A DNA stretch of 64,000 bases, from the NCBI RefSeq assembly GCF_900110215.1, contig NZ_FOCX01000006.1:124001-188000 (forward strand), read 5' to 3'. This stretch comes from Halorientalis persicus (GTDB lineage: Archaea; Halobacteriota; Halobacteria; Halobacteriales; Haloarculaceae). The translations under genes and the position numbers were made by a program. The notes under the pieces are model-generated. The model worked only from the letters and a program-made list of their open reading frames with translations. It was not told the DNA's origin and did no database searches. Shown here in pieces: positions 16,741 to 24,814 of this stretch (position 1 is its first letter; each line of letters opens with the position of its first letter).

Positions 16741-18399
16741 ATGCCAGGAGGCACTGACCAGACACTGCGGCCGTTCCTGTGGCGTGCGGAGAACCTCTAC
16801 CCCGACACGGAGATCGTCTCCCGGACACACGAGGGCATCGAGCGCTACACCTACGAGGAGTACAGCGACCGCACGGCCCAGCTGGCCCACGCCCTGACCG
16901 ACGCGGGCATGGGCGAGGGCGACCGTATCGCGACCTTCTGCTGGAACCACCACCGCCACTTCGAGACCTACTTCGGCATCCCGACGCTGGGCGCGCAGCT
17001 GCACACGATCAATCCCCTGCTCCCCGACGAACACATCCAGTTCATCGTCGAGAACGCCGCCGACAAGGCGATCTTCGTCGACCCCTCGCTGGCCGAGAAA
17101 CTGGCCGGCGCGTACGACGCCGACTCCTTCGACAGCGTCGAGCAGTTCGTGATCATGGGCGACTCGGTCCCCGACCTGCCCTTCGACGCCGTCGCCTACG
17201 AGTCCTTCATCGAGGGCCACGACACCGAGTACGACTGGCCGGTCGTCGACGAGGATCAGCCCGCCGGGATGTGTTACACCTCCGGTACCACGGGCAAACC
17301 CAAGGGTGTCGAGTACACCCAGCAGATGCTCTGGGGGCACACGATGGCGACCATGACGCCGATGGGGCTTGGCATCGAGGACGACGACGTGGTGATGCCT
17401 GTCGTCCCGATGTTCCACGTCAACGCCTGGGGGATGCCGTTCTCGACCACCGCTGCCGGCGCGAAACACGTCTACCCCGGTCCGTCGCCCGAGCCCGAAG
17501 ATCTCGCCCAGTTGATCGAAGAGGAGGGCGTCACCATCACCGCCGGCGTCCCGACCGTCTGGCTGGGCCTGCAGGAGTATATGCAGGCCGGGAACGACGT
17601 GGACCTCTCCGAACTCGAAACCGTCATCATCGGTGGTTCGGCGGCACCGAAGGCCATGATCGAGTGGTTCGACGGACACGGCGTCTCGGTCACGCACGCC
17701 TGGGGGATGACCGAGATGGCACCCATCGGCTCGGTCGCCCACCTCAAGTCCGGGTTGGCAGAAGAACTCACGTACGAGGAACAGATCGACCGCCGGGCCA
17801 AGCAGGGGCTGATCGTCCCCGGTCTGGAGTTCAAGGTCATCGACGACGACGGGAACGAGGTCCCCTGGAACGGCGAGGACTTCGGCGAACTGTACGTCCG
17901 TGGCCCGTGGGTCACCCAGGAGTACTTCGAGCGACCCGAGGCCAACGAGAACGACTTCGAGGGCAACTGGCTCAAGACCGGCGACGTGGTGACCGTCGAC
18001 GAGGACGGCTACATCAAGATCGTCGACCGGGCCAAAGACGTGATCAAGTCCGGCGGGGAGTGGATCTCCTCGCTCGAACTGGAAAACGCCATCATGGCCA
18101 ACGACCACGTGGCCGAGGCCGCCGTCGTCGGCGTCCCCCACGAGCGCTGGCAGGAGCGACCCGTCGCCTTCATCGTCCCCACCGAGGGCGCGGACCCCGA
18201 CGCACTGGCCGAGGAACTCCGCGAGCAGATTTCCGAGGACTACCCCAAGTGGTGGCTCCCCGACGACTTCATCCAGATCGACGAGGTGCCAAAGACCGCG
18301 ACGGGCAAGTTCTCGAAGAAGGACCTCCGCGAGGAGTACGCCGACGAGGACCTCGTCGAAGGGCAGGTCCCCGAAGAGGCTGCCCCCGACGAAGAGTAA
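16741..18399 (+). CDS. Long-chain/medium-chain acyl-CoA synthetase (AMP-forming)
   Basis: A protein of 552 residues in the ANL superfamily: CYTSGTTGKPKGVEYT near residue 178, AWGMTEMAP near 320, WLKTGDVVTVDEDGYIKIVDRAKDVIKSGGEW (hinge region) near 410, and the catalytic Lys in KTATGKFSKKDL near 520. It forms acyl-CoA from a fatty acid, ATP and CoA. The layout is that of the FadD-like/alkK group common in haloarchaea. It is probably monocistronic: upstream is the convergent-ending CheC transcript, and downstream is a regulator with its own TATA box. A GATATGATATG stretch at 16709-16719 is a possible promoter. Confidence 0.9.
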   Translation: MPGGTDQTLRPFLWRAENLYPDTEIVSRTHEGIERYTYEEYSDRTAQLAHALTDAGMGEGDRIATFCWNHHRHFETYFGIPTLGAQLHTINPLLPDEHIQFIVENAADKAIFVDPSLAEKLAGAYDADSFDSVEQFVIMGDSVPDLPFDAVAYESFIEGHDTEYDWPVVDEDQPAGMCYTSGTTGKPKGVEYTQQMLWGHTMATMTPMGLGIEDDDVVMPVVPMFHVNAWGMPFSTTAAGAKHVYPGPSPEPEDLAQLIEEEGVTITAGVPTVWLGLQEYMQAGNDVDLSELETVIIGGSAAPKAMIEWFDGHGVSVTHAWGMTEMAPIGSVAHLKSGLAEELTYEEQIDRRAKQGLIVPGLEFKVIDDDGNEVPWNGEDFGELYVRGPWVTQEYFERPEANENDFEGNWLKTGDVVTVDEDGYIKIVDRAKDVIKSGGEWISSLELENAIMANDHVAEAAVVGVPHERWQERPVAFIVPTEGADPDALAEELREQISEDYPKWWLPDDFIQIDEVPKTATGKFSKKDLREEYADEDLVEGQVPEEAAPDEE

Positions 18400-18573
18400 C
18401 GAGACTGTCGCTCCCGGACAGCCCGCTCGTGTGAAGACGACCGCCGAACGGTCGGGATCCATTCCGGACGACCCGTCGGTTCGCCTCTCCCGTTGGCCGT
18501 CGCGTCTCCGGGCGGCGTCGACGACCTGTGCTTTGCCCGCTCGGTTCCCGTCTCCGGGAGAAACGTCACCACA

Positions 18574-18582
18574 TTTCTATAT
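18574..18582 (+). promoter_or_regulatory. TATA box of the 18604 regulator
   Basis: TTCTATATC is centred about 26 nt before the ATG at 18604. That is the leaderless geometry and supports 18604 over the later ATG at 18643. Confidence 0.6.
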
Positions 18583-18603
18583 CAAATCGTGGCATGATAG
18601 GCC

Positions 18604-18987
18604 ATGCCATCCAGTCTTGACTCCAGGACTTGTATGGGCTCTATGAGAGAAGACGCGTCCCGGATGGCGGAGGACACGTGGGAGAGCCTGCTCACCGCGA
18701 TCTCGGACCCGTACCGGCGACAGCTCCTCGTCGCGCTTCTGGATCACAACCCGCAGGACGACGCGGATCTGGACCCGCTGGACGTGGTCGCCGAGACCGA
18801 GCGGGAGAGCACGGTGCTGGAGTCGGAACTGGTCCACAACCACCTGCCGAAACTCGACGCCATGGAGATCATCCGGTGGGATCGGGACAGCGGCGAGATC
18901 AGCACCGGCCCGGAGTGGGACGAGGTCGCACCGATCCTCGAGTTGATCCACGACCACCGGGAAGATCTGCCCGACGGCTGGCTATAG
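18604..18987 (+). CDS. ArsR-like winged-helix regulator (haloarchaeal DUF7344-like)
   Basis: A protein of 127 residues. After a short N-terminal tail the core (LLTAISDPYRRQLLVALLDH through HNHLPKLDAMEIIRWDRDSGEI) has the winged-helix pattern seen in the many small haloarchaeal ArsR-like proteins. There are no metal-binding cysteines, so it is probably not a metal sensor. It lies between the acyl-CoA synthetase gene and a convergent SDR gene, with a 6-base 3' overlap with the latter. It may control the surrounding fatty-acid genes; this is inferred from position only. Confidence 0.78.
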   Translation: MPSSLDSRTCMGSMREDASRMAEDTWESLLTAISDPYRRQLLVALLDHNPQDDADLDPLDVVAETERESTVLESELVHNHLPKLDAMEIIRWDRDSGEISTGPEWDEVAPILELIHDHREDLPDGWL

Positions 18988-19842
18988 GAGTTCGTCGAAC
19001 CGCTCTTCGAGTTTCTCGACCGTCCAGCCCTCGGAATCGACCATCGAGTTCTCGTCTGTCGGATCGGCGACGAGCGACACCATGTCGCCCTGTGCGCGGA
19101 CCGTCTTGCCGTTGACGCCCTCGGCGGCCTCGCTGACGAGGTAGCCGACGACGGGCGCGACCTTCTCGGGAGGCATATCGTCCTCGCCGAACGGGCGTTT
19201 CTCCTCGGGGATGTCTTCGATCATGCGGGTGTAGGCCACGGGCATGAGCGCGTTGGCCCGGGCGTCGTAACGGGGCAGTTCGGCGGAGGCGGTGCGGATC
19301 AGCCCCAGCACGCCGGCCTTGGCGGCCGAGTAGTTGGCCTGGCCGGCGTTCCCCAGCGCGGAGGGACTGGTGACGCCGACGAAGGCCCGCTCGCGGTCGG
19401 CCTCGTCGGCCGTCTCGTCCCAGTGGCGCGCGAGGTTCCGGAGCAGGGCGAAGTGCCCCCGCAGGTGCACGTCGATCACGGTGTCCCAGTCGTCGCCGGT
19501 CATCTCCGTGAGATAGGCATCCCGCAGGACGCCCGCGAAGTTGACGGCGGCGTCGACGCGACCGTACTCGGCGACCGTGTCGTCGATCAGTTCCTCGGTG
19601 TACTCCAGGTCGGTCACGTCCCCGAAGTGGGCCATCGCAGTGCCACCCGCGTCGCGGATGGCCGCGACGGTCTCGGCCGCCGGCTCCTCGCTCGCGCCCT
19701 CGCCCTGCAACGAGGTTCCGAGGTCGTTCACGACGACCGTCGCGCCCTCGCTGGCCAGATGCTCGGCCGTCGCCTCGCCGAGGCCGCGGCCGCCACCAGT
19801 TACGATACAGACCGTCCCGTCGAGCGGACCTGTGTCCGTCAT
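18982..19842 (-). CDS. Short-chain dehydrogenase/reductase (3-hydroxyacyl-CoA type)
   Basis: A protein of 286 residues with a classical SDR core: cofactor motif TGGGRGLG near residue 15, NFAG near 104, catalytic Ser (VTSPSALGNAG) and YSAAK near 172. The C-terminal extension (EGVNGKTVRAQGDMVSL...) resembles the SDR domain of MFE-2/HSD17B4-type (R)-3-hydroxyacyl-CoA dehydrogenases, which suggests beta-oxidation or PHA metabolism; this is inference. It is transcribed away from the acyl-CoA dehydrogenase gene at 20002, with about 160 bp of shared upstream region. Confidence 0.82.
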   Translation of the reverse strand: MTDTGPLDGTVCIVTGGGRGLGEATAEHLASEGATVVVNDLGTSLQGEGASEEPAAETVAAIRDAGGTAMAHFGDVTDLEYTEELIDDTVAEYGRVDAAVNFAGVLRDAYLTEMTGDDWDTVIDVHLRGHFALLRNLARHWDETADEADRERAFVGVTSPSALGNAGQANYSAAKAGVLGLIRTASAELPRYDARANALMPVAYTRMIEDIPEEKRPFGEDDMPPEKVAPVVGYLVSEAAEGVNGKTVRAQGDMVSLVADPTDENSMVDSEGWTVEKLEERFDELL

Positions 19843-20001
19843 TACCCGAGTCGGTGTTCGGCTCCGTGATATGAATACCGACAGCGACGCGTCTCGTGCA
19901 CTCCGATCTCCAGCCAGACGCCGAAAGAAACTCGAACTCCGTTCACAATTTACAATGTTCCAATCCGTTTTTGTTTGTGCAGGCCTTGTTAACTCTCGGT
20001 C

Positions 20002-21150
20002 ATGGAACTGCTAACGGAAGACGTGGTGCCGGAGCGTGCCCGCGACGTGAAACAGGAGGCCCGGGAGTTCGCGGCGGAGCACATCGAGCCGGTGGCGGCG
20101 GACTACTACGAATCCGGTGAGTACCCCTGGGAGGTGCTTGAGGCCGGGATGGACGCCGGACTGGTCGCCCAGGACATCGGCGAGGAGTACGGTGGCCGCG
20201 GACTCGACCTGGAGGAGATCCTCGCGATGGCCGAGGAGTTCTACCGGGCCGACGCCGGGATCGCACTGACCCTCCAGCTCGCGAGTTTCGGCGCGGAGAT
20301 GCTCGAAGAGTACGGCGCGGACTGGCAGAAAGAGGAGTATCTGCGCCCCGTCGCCGAGAACGAGCAGTTGACTGGGCTGGCGGTGTCCGAACCCGAGACG
20401 GGGAGCGACCTCGCGGGCATGGAGACCACCGCGGAAAAAGACGGCGACGAGTGGGTCATCAACGGCGAAAAGTACTGGATCGGTAACGGCGTCGAGGCCG
20501 ACTGGGTGACGCTGTACGCCCGGACGGACGACGACGAAAACGACCGTTACGGCAACTTCTCGCTCTTTATCGTCCCCACCGACACCGACGGCTACGACGC
20601 CGAACACATCCCCGAGAAGATGGGATTTCGCGCCTCCAAGCAGGCTCACATCCACCTGAACGACGTTCGGATCCCCGAGGACCACGTCATCGGAACCGAG
20701 GGGACGGGCTTCTATATGCTCGCGGACTTCTTCAACCACGGGCGCGTGGTGGTCGGCGGCCACGGTCTCGGCCTCGCCGCCGCGGCCATCGAGGAAGCCT
20801 ACGACTTCACGCACGGGCGACAGGCGTTCGGCCGCGACGTGAGCGAGTTCCAGAAGGTCCAGCACATCCTCGCGGATATGCGCACGGAGTTCGAGGCCGC
20901 CCGCTCGCTCAACTGGCGGGCCGCCGAGAAGGTCGCCAACAACGACAACTCCGGATTCTGGGCGGCACAGGCGAAGGTGAAATCGACCGAGACGGCGACG
21001 ATGTGTGCCGAACGCGGGATGCAACTCCACGGCGGCCGCTCGGTGCTGACCGAGAATCGCATCTCCCGGGTCTATCGGGACGTGCGTATCCCCGTCATCT
21101 ACGAAGGGGCCAACGAGATTCAGCGCAACCTGATCTACGGCCAGTGGTGA
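20002..21150 (+). CDS. Acyl-CoA dehydrogenase (FAD-dependent)
   Basis: A protein of 382 residues, the standard length. It has the ACAD N-terminal helical domain, the middle beta domain (LTGLAVSEPETGSDLAGM and YWIGNG) and the C-terminal domain with catalytic Glu in IYEGANEIQRNLI near residue 369. It catalyses alpha,beta-dehydrogenation of acyl-CoA with electrons passed to ETF. Next to it are SDR and acyl-CoA synthetase genes, so a fatty-acid oxidation role is likely. The substrate chain length cannot be set. Confidence 0.92.
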   Translation: MELLTEDVVPERARDVKQEAREFAAEHIEPVAADYYESGEYPWEVLEAGMDAGLVAQDIGEEYGGRGLDLEEILAMAEEFYRADAGIALTLQLASFGAEMLEEYGADWQKEEYLRPVAENEQLTGLAVSEPETGSDLAGMETTAEKDGDEWVINGEKYWIGNGVEADWVTLYARTDDDENDRYGNFSLFIVPTDTDGYDAEHIPEKMGFRASKQAHIHLNDVRIPEDHVIGTEGTGFYMLADFFNHGRVVVGGHGLGLAAAAIEEAYDFTHGRQAFGRDVSEFQKVQHILADMRTEFEAARSLNWRAAEKVANNDNSGFWAAQAKVKSTETATMCAERGMQLHGGRSVLTENRISRVYRDVRIPVIYEGANEIQRNLIYGQW

Positions 21151-21180
21151 CTGCCCGCGACAGGTAGTCGAGGGGCGGCG

Positions 21181-21798
21181 CTACGGTTTCGACCGGAGAT
21201 ACCCGCCGCTTCCCAGCATGACGACGCCCGCGAGGACCGAGACGAACCGGAGCAGGTTCCCGGAGTCCGTCAACGGCGGCTGAGTGAGTCTGGGCTGGAC
21301 GATGTTGTACCGCTCGCGCTCCTGTTCCCGTTGTGCCGACTGCTCGCTCGACCCGGCGCTGTCGCCCGTCGCGCCGGTCTCGCGCTGTGCGCCCTCGGGC
21401 GGACGGCGTTGAGGTCTCCGGTCGTCGACAGCCGGGAAGTCCGGGTCGTCTGGCCGCTCGATAGCGACGGTTCGCGGGCCGTACGGGCGTGTGGAGTCGT
21501 CGTCGCGCTGGGCATCGGGTTCCAGACGGTACTGGAAGTCCGACGCGCCCTCGCCGACCGGGACCCGATAGCTCCCGCCGTTCCGGAGCGCCTGTTCGTA
21601 CAGTTCCTTCCCGCGATCCGAGAGGTTCTCGTAGGTGATTACGTCGATGTCTTCCTCTCGGAGGTCGCTCCGCTCGGCCGTGATCGTGCCGCCCACCTCG
21701 TGGGAGAGGACGGGCTGGACCGGGGCGAGGGCCGGGGCGATCAGCAGGACGGCTCCGACGACCAGCAACGCCGCCGAGATCCGCGAGCGGGCGATCAC
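21181..21798 (-). CDS. Membrane-anchored accessory protein of ABC exporter operon
   Basis: A protein of 205 residues with an N-terminal helix (about 8-28), a hydrophilic outside region rich in Gln/Arg/Glu/Pro (about 110-165) and a C-terminal helix (about 182-200) ending in RSKP. No family recognised. Its start overlaps the permease stop by 4 bases (ATGA). The large low-complexity loop could be a surface domain. It is probably a dedicated third component of the transporter or an immunity-type partner; neither can be shown here. Confidence 0.75.
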   Translation of the reverse strand: MIARSRISAALLVVGAVLLIAPALAPVQPVLSHEVGGTITAERSDLREEDIDVITYENLSDRGKELYEQALRNGGSYRVPVGEGASDFQYRLEPDAQRDDDSTRPYGPRTVAIERPDDPDFPAVDDRRPQRRPPEGAQRETGATGDSAGSSEQSAQREQERERYNIVQPRLTQPPLTDSGNLLRFVSVLAGVVMLGSGGYLRSKP

Positions 21799-22643
21799 TG
21801 CAGATCACTCCGTTGGAACAGCAGGTAGCCGAGCGCGAGCGGGATCACCAGCCACGCCGCGAACACGACGAGCGAGACTTCGTCGGAGAGATACGCCGGC
21901 ATCGACTCCCGGGCCTCCTCGCGGAACCGGAAGACGTTCCGTTCCATCGCCGTCGGGTAGACGAGGTTGGCCGCCTTCTGGTAGGCGATGTACGGGCTGG
22001 CGTAGTCGAAGGCGGCGTAGAGGTGCGGGTCCGGCTCGAGTCCGAGGATCACGTCGTGGACCAGCTGTACGACCTGCGAGAACCGGAAGGTCAGGTTGAG
22101 GATCACCAGCACGAAGTACGACCCGACGGTCGCGGCGATAGCCTGGCTGCGGGTCGCGGCTGCCGAGGAGCAAGCGACCGAGAGCGCGACGAACGTCCAG
22201 GCGTACAACAGCGTAACGGCCAGCACACCGACGGCGACGCCGGCGGGGAAGACCCCGTATCTCGCGACCGTCATGGCCGTTGCCGCGACGAACATGAACA
22301 GGACGATGGCGCTGACCACGCCCAGCCGGCTGAGGAGTTTCCCGACGAACACGTCCCGTCGCGTGTTCGGGAACGCGAGCAGGAACTTGATGCCGCCGCT
22401 GGCGCGTTCCCCGGTGATCGACATATAGCTGGCGATGATGGCGACGATTGGCACCAGCACGCCGATCAGGCCGACGAGCAGTCCGTACGCGTTCTGAGCT
22501 TCCCTGAGCGGTGGGGCCGCGCGGCCGACGTTCACGTACGCCATCATCGCCGCGACGAGCGCGAGACAGACCGTGACTCCCCACAGCGCCCCGGACCGGC
22601 GGACGCTCGTGAGATCCTTCGAGAAGATGCTCTCGACGCTCAC
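21795..22643 (-). CDS. ABC transporter permease (ABC-2 type)
   Basis: A protein of 282 residues with six predicted helices. Features typical of ABC-2/NosY-like permeases are the N-terminal MSVESIFSKDLTSVRRSGALWG, the ERASGGIKFLLAFPNTRRDVFVGKLL coupling segment, and a large outside loop between helices 5 and 6. It overlaps the ATPase gene by 4 bases upstream and the accessory gene by 4 bases downstream. With the ATPase it should export a substrate or integrate a lipid/peptide signal; the substrate is unknown. Confidence 0.88.
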   Translation of the reverse strand: MSVESIFSKDLTSVRRSGALWGVTVCLALVAAMMAYVNVGRAAPPLREAQNAYGLLVGLIGVLVPIVAIIASYMSITGERASGGIKFLLAFPNTRRDVFVGKLLSRLGVVSAIVLFMFVAATAMTVARYGVFPAGVAVGVLAVTLLYAWTFVALSVACSSAAATRSQAIAATVGSYFVLVILNLTFRFSQVVQLVHDVILGLEPDPHLYAAFDYASPYIAYQKAANLVYPTAMERNVFRFREEARESMPAYLSDEVSLVVFAAWLVIPLALGYLLFQRSDLQ

Positions 22644-23572
22644 TGTACCACCTCCTGAGTCGCCTCGCCCTCACGGCCGCCCTCGGTCAACTCGTTGAAC
22701 AGCGTCTCCAGCGACACCGTCGTCGAGAGCACGTCGACCACGTCGGTACGCTCGGCGACGTAGGTGATCGCGTCGACCTTCACCGTCGGATCTGCACACG
22801 TGATCGACAGGGTGTGCCCGTCGACAGTCGCCTCCACGACGCCCTCGACCGATCCGACGCCGAGGTCGGTCGGCCGTGTCGCACACTCCAGTTCGAGGGT
22901 CGCGTGCCCGCCGACGCTGTCGCGCAGGCCGTCGATGCTGTCGACCGCGACCAGTTCGCCCTCGTTCATCACGCCGACCCGGTCGCTGACCGCTTCGACT
23001 TCGTTGAGGTGGTGGCTCGAGAAGAACACCGTCGTTCCCTCGGCGGCCACGTCGGCGACGGTTTCCCGCATCGTCCGGATACCGTTGGGGTCCAGTCCGG
23101 TCGAGGGCTCGTCGAGGATCAACAGGTCCGGGTCGTCGATCAGCGACATCGCGAACGCGAGTCGCTGTTGCATCCCCTTCGAGTAGTCGGCGGCCATCCG
23201 CTCGGCGTCGTCGGTCAGGCTCACCAGATCGAGCAGTGTCTCGGGATCGTCGTCGGCGTCTTTCGTCCGGATCGCCCACTCCAGATACTCGCGGCCGGTG
23301 AGCGGGTCGTCGAACCCGTAGCCTTCCGGGAGGACGCCGACGCGCTCGCGGATCTTCGCCGGGTGTTTCTGGGCGTCCATCCCGAACACCTCGACGCTCC
23401 CGCTGGTGGGCCGGATGTAATCGAGCAGGAGGTTGATCGTCGTCGATTTGCCCGCGCCGTTGGGGCCGAGAAAGCCGAACACTTCGCCCTCGTTCACCGT
23501 GAGATCGAGGTCGCGGACGGCGTCCACGTCCCCGAAGGATTTCGTCAACCCGTGTGTCTCGATGGTGGCCAC
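22640..23572 (-). CDS. ABC transporter ATP-binding protein
   Basis: A protein of 310 residues. It has Walker A FLGPNGAGKSTT, signature YSKGMQQRLA, Walker B LLILDEPSTGLDP and an H-loop SSHH. A C-terminal domain of about 80 residues (DLGVGSVEG...) is typical of CcmA/NatA-like exporters. The GTG at 23572 (MATIETHGLTKSFG) is chosen because the ABC fold begins there; the upstream extension is Arg/Pro-rich and unlike the family. It is first of three overlapping genes with the permease and an accessory protein. Confidence 0.9.
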   Translation of the reverse strand: MATIETHGLTKSFGDVDAVRDLDLTVNEGEVFGFLGPNGAGKSTTINLLLDYIRPTSGSVEVFGMDAQKHPAKIRERVGVLPEGYGFDDPLTGREYLEWAIRTKDADDDPETLLDLVSLTDDAERMAADYSKGMQQRLAFAMSLIDDPDLLILDEPSTGLDPNGIRTMRETVADVAAEGTTVFFSSHHLNEVEAVSDRVGVMNEGELVAVDSIDGLRDSVGGHATLELECATRPTDLGVGSVEGVVEATVDGHTLSITCADPTVKVDAITYVAERTDVVDVLSTTVSLETLFNELTEGGREGEATQEVVQ

Positions 23573-23855
23573 GGTCAGGGCACCCCCGGTCGCGGCCGGT
23601 CGGGATCGTTCACCGTCGCTGTGCGTGGAGGGGCAGCACTGGACAGGGGACCGTCCATACCGGGCGTCGTGCACCCGAATTGATGGGTTTTCCGGTCGAC
23701 ACTCAGGCCGCCCGGCGGCGGGCGAGCAGTGGGGCTGGGTCTGCGCGTGTACGGTCTCGTGGCAGCAAACGGGTGAAAACGGACCCGCTATGCGTGGCTC
23801 GGGCTGACGGTCGAACTCCCAGACGGATTCCGCTCGACACAGCGGCCGAAACCGA
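23573..23855. other. Intergenic region, no gene seen
   Basis: The 283 bp lie between the start of the ABC operon and the end of the DICT gene on the same strand. I see no reading frame with haloarchaeal protein character, no RNA gene and no clear repeat. The ABC promoter should lie in its left part. Confidence 0.6.
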
Positions 23856-24575
23856 TCACTGTTCGAGGACGCCGTAGGTGGATTCGAGGTGGTCGATTAT
23901 CCAGTCGACGGTGTCGGGGTCGTAGGTCCAGAAGCCGTAGAACTTCCGAGGTTCGCGCTCTTCGGCGAGCAGGGCGCACTTGTTCTCGTCGACGCCGTCG
24001 CCGTCGAACACCACGAACCACGACTTCTCGATCTCTTCGGCCCGCTCGATGTGGAGGGTGAACCCCTCGTGTTCGGGCGGGTCCTCGTCGGGGGCGGCGT
24101 AGGCGTGGACGTCCAGATTCTTCGAGCCGAGTCGTTCGTAGACGGGGAGTTCGCCGCGCAGTGTCGAGAGGTACTGGAAGCCGGCGTGGAGCGATCCCTC
24201 GCCGACGCGCCAGGCCCGGTCCTCGATCTCCCGGGAGGCCGCGACCATCTGGTCGATGCTCCACGAGGTGAACATGGTCTCGTCCATGTAATCGAGGATC
24301 GGCTGGTACGGACTCTCCCCCAGGCCCAGCGCTACGTCTGCGTCCTCGATCATCCGCTGGAGATCCGTGATACTCGTGGCCGTCAACACCTCACCGTCCT
24401 CGCTGAGGGTGACGAACTCGCCCGGCCTCCCGCTCGGCGTCGACTCCGGTCTGACCGTCACGTTTCGGTCCGCGAACCGCTCGCGAAACGCCGTGACAAC
24501 GTCCTCGTCCGCGTTGAAAACCGTCAGCGTCTTCTCGTGTTCCTCGACACCCGCGATCAGTTCCGAAAGGGACAT
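23856..24575 (-). CDS. DICT-domain sensory protein without DNA-binding domain
   Basis: A protein of 239 residues. The DICT domain pattern is visible: an N-terminal helix (LSELIAGVEEHEKTLTVFN), ITDLQRMIEDAD near residue 85 and the C-terminal part DPDTVDWIIDHLEST. DICT domains occur in sensor kinases, diguanylate cyclases and haloarchaeal regulators and are thought to sense signals, perhaps light. Here the domain makes up most of the protein and no HTH, kinase or membrane segment follows. The ATG at 24575 starts right at the fold; an upstream in-frame start would add 44 residues into the promoter region. It is divergent from korA, so it may act on that operon. Confidence 0.75.
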   Translation of the reverse strand: MSLSELIAGVEEHEKTLTVFNADEDVVTAFRERFADRNVTVRPESTPSGRPGEFVTLSEDGEVLTATSITDLQRMIEDADVALGLGESPYQPILDYMDETMFTSWSIDQMVAASREIEDRAWRVGEGSLHAGFQYLSTLRGELPVYERLGSKNLDVHAYAAPDEDPPEHEGFTLHIERAEEIEKSWFVVFDGDGVDENKCALLAEEREPRKFYGFWTYDPDTVDWIIDHLESTYGVLEQ

Positions 24576-24814
24576 TCGCTTCGTCCGACCCACGTCCTCG
24601 GCGCGTAAATCGTTTGCGAGACACTGACGCACCACCGGACGGCTCGGAACTCGAACCAGTGGGCCGATCTCCGGATCGATCCCCTCCGGACTGTCGTTCG
24701 ACCGCACGAGCCCAGTGCAACTGTCATGATTAATGTGTGGTAACGCGTCGCAAACCCTTTTGTCCCGGCGCGCCGTTTCCCCGCTATGGCGGCCGATTCG
24801 GCCACTGATTTATC

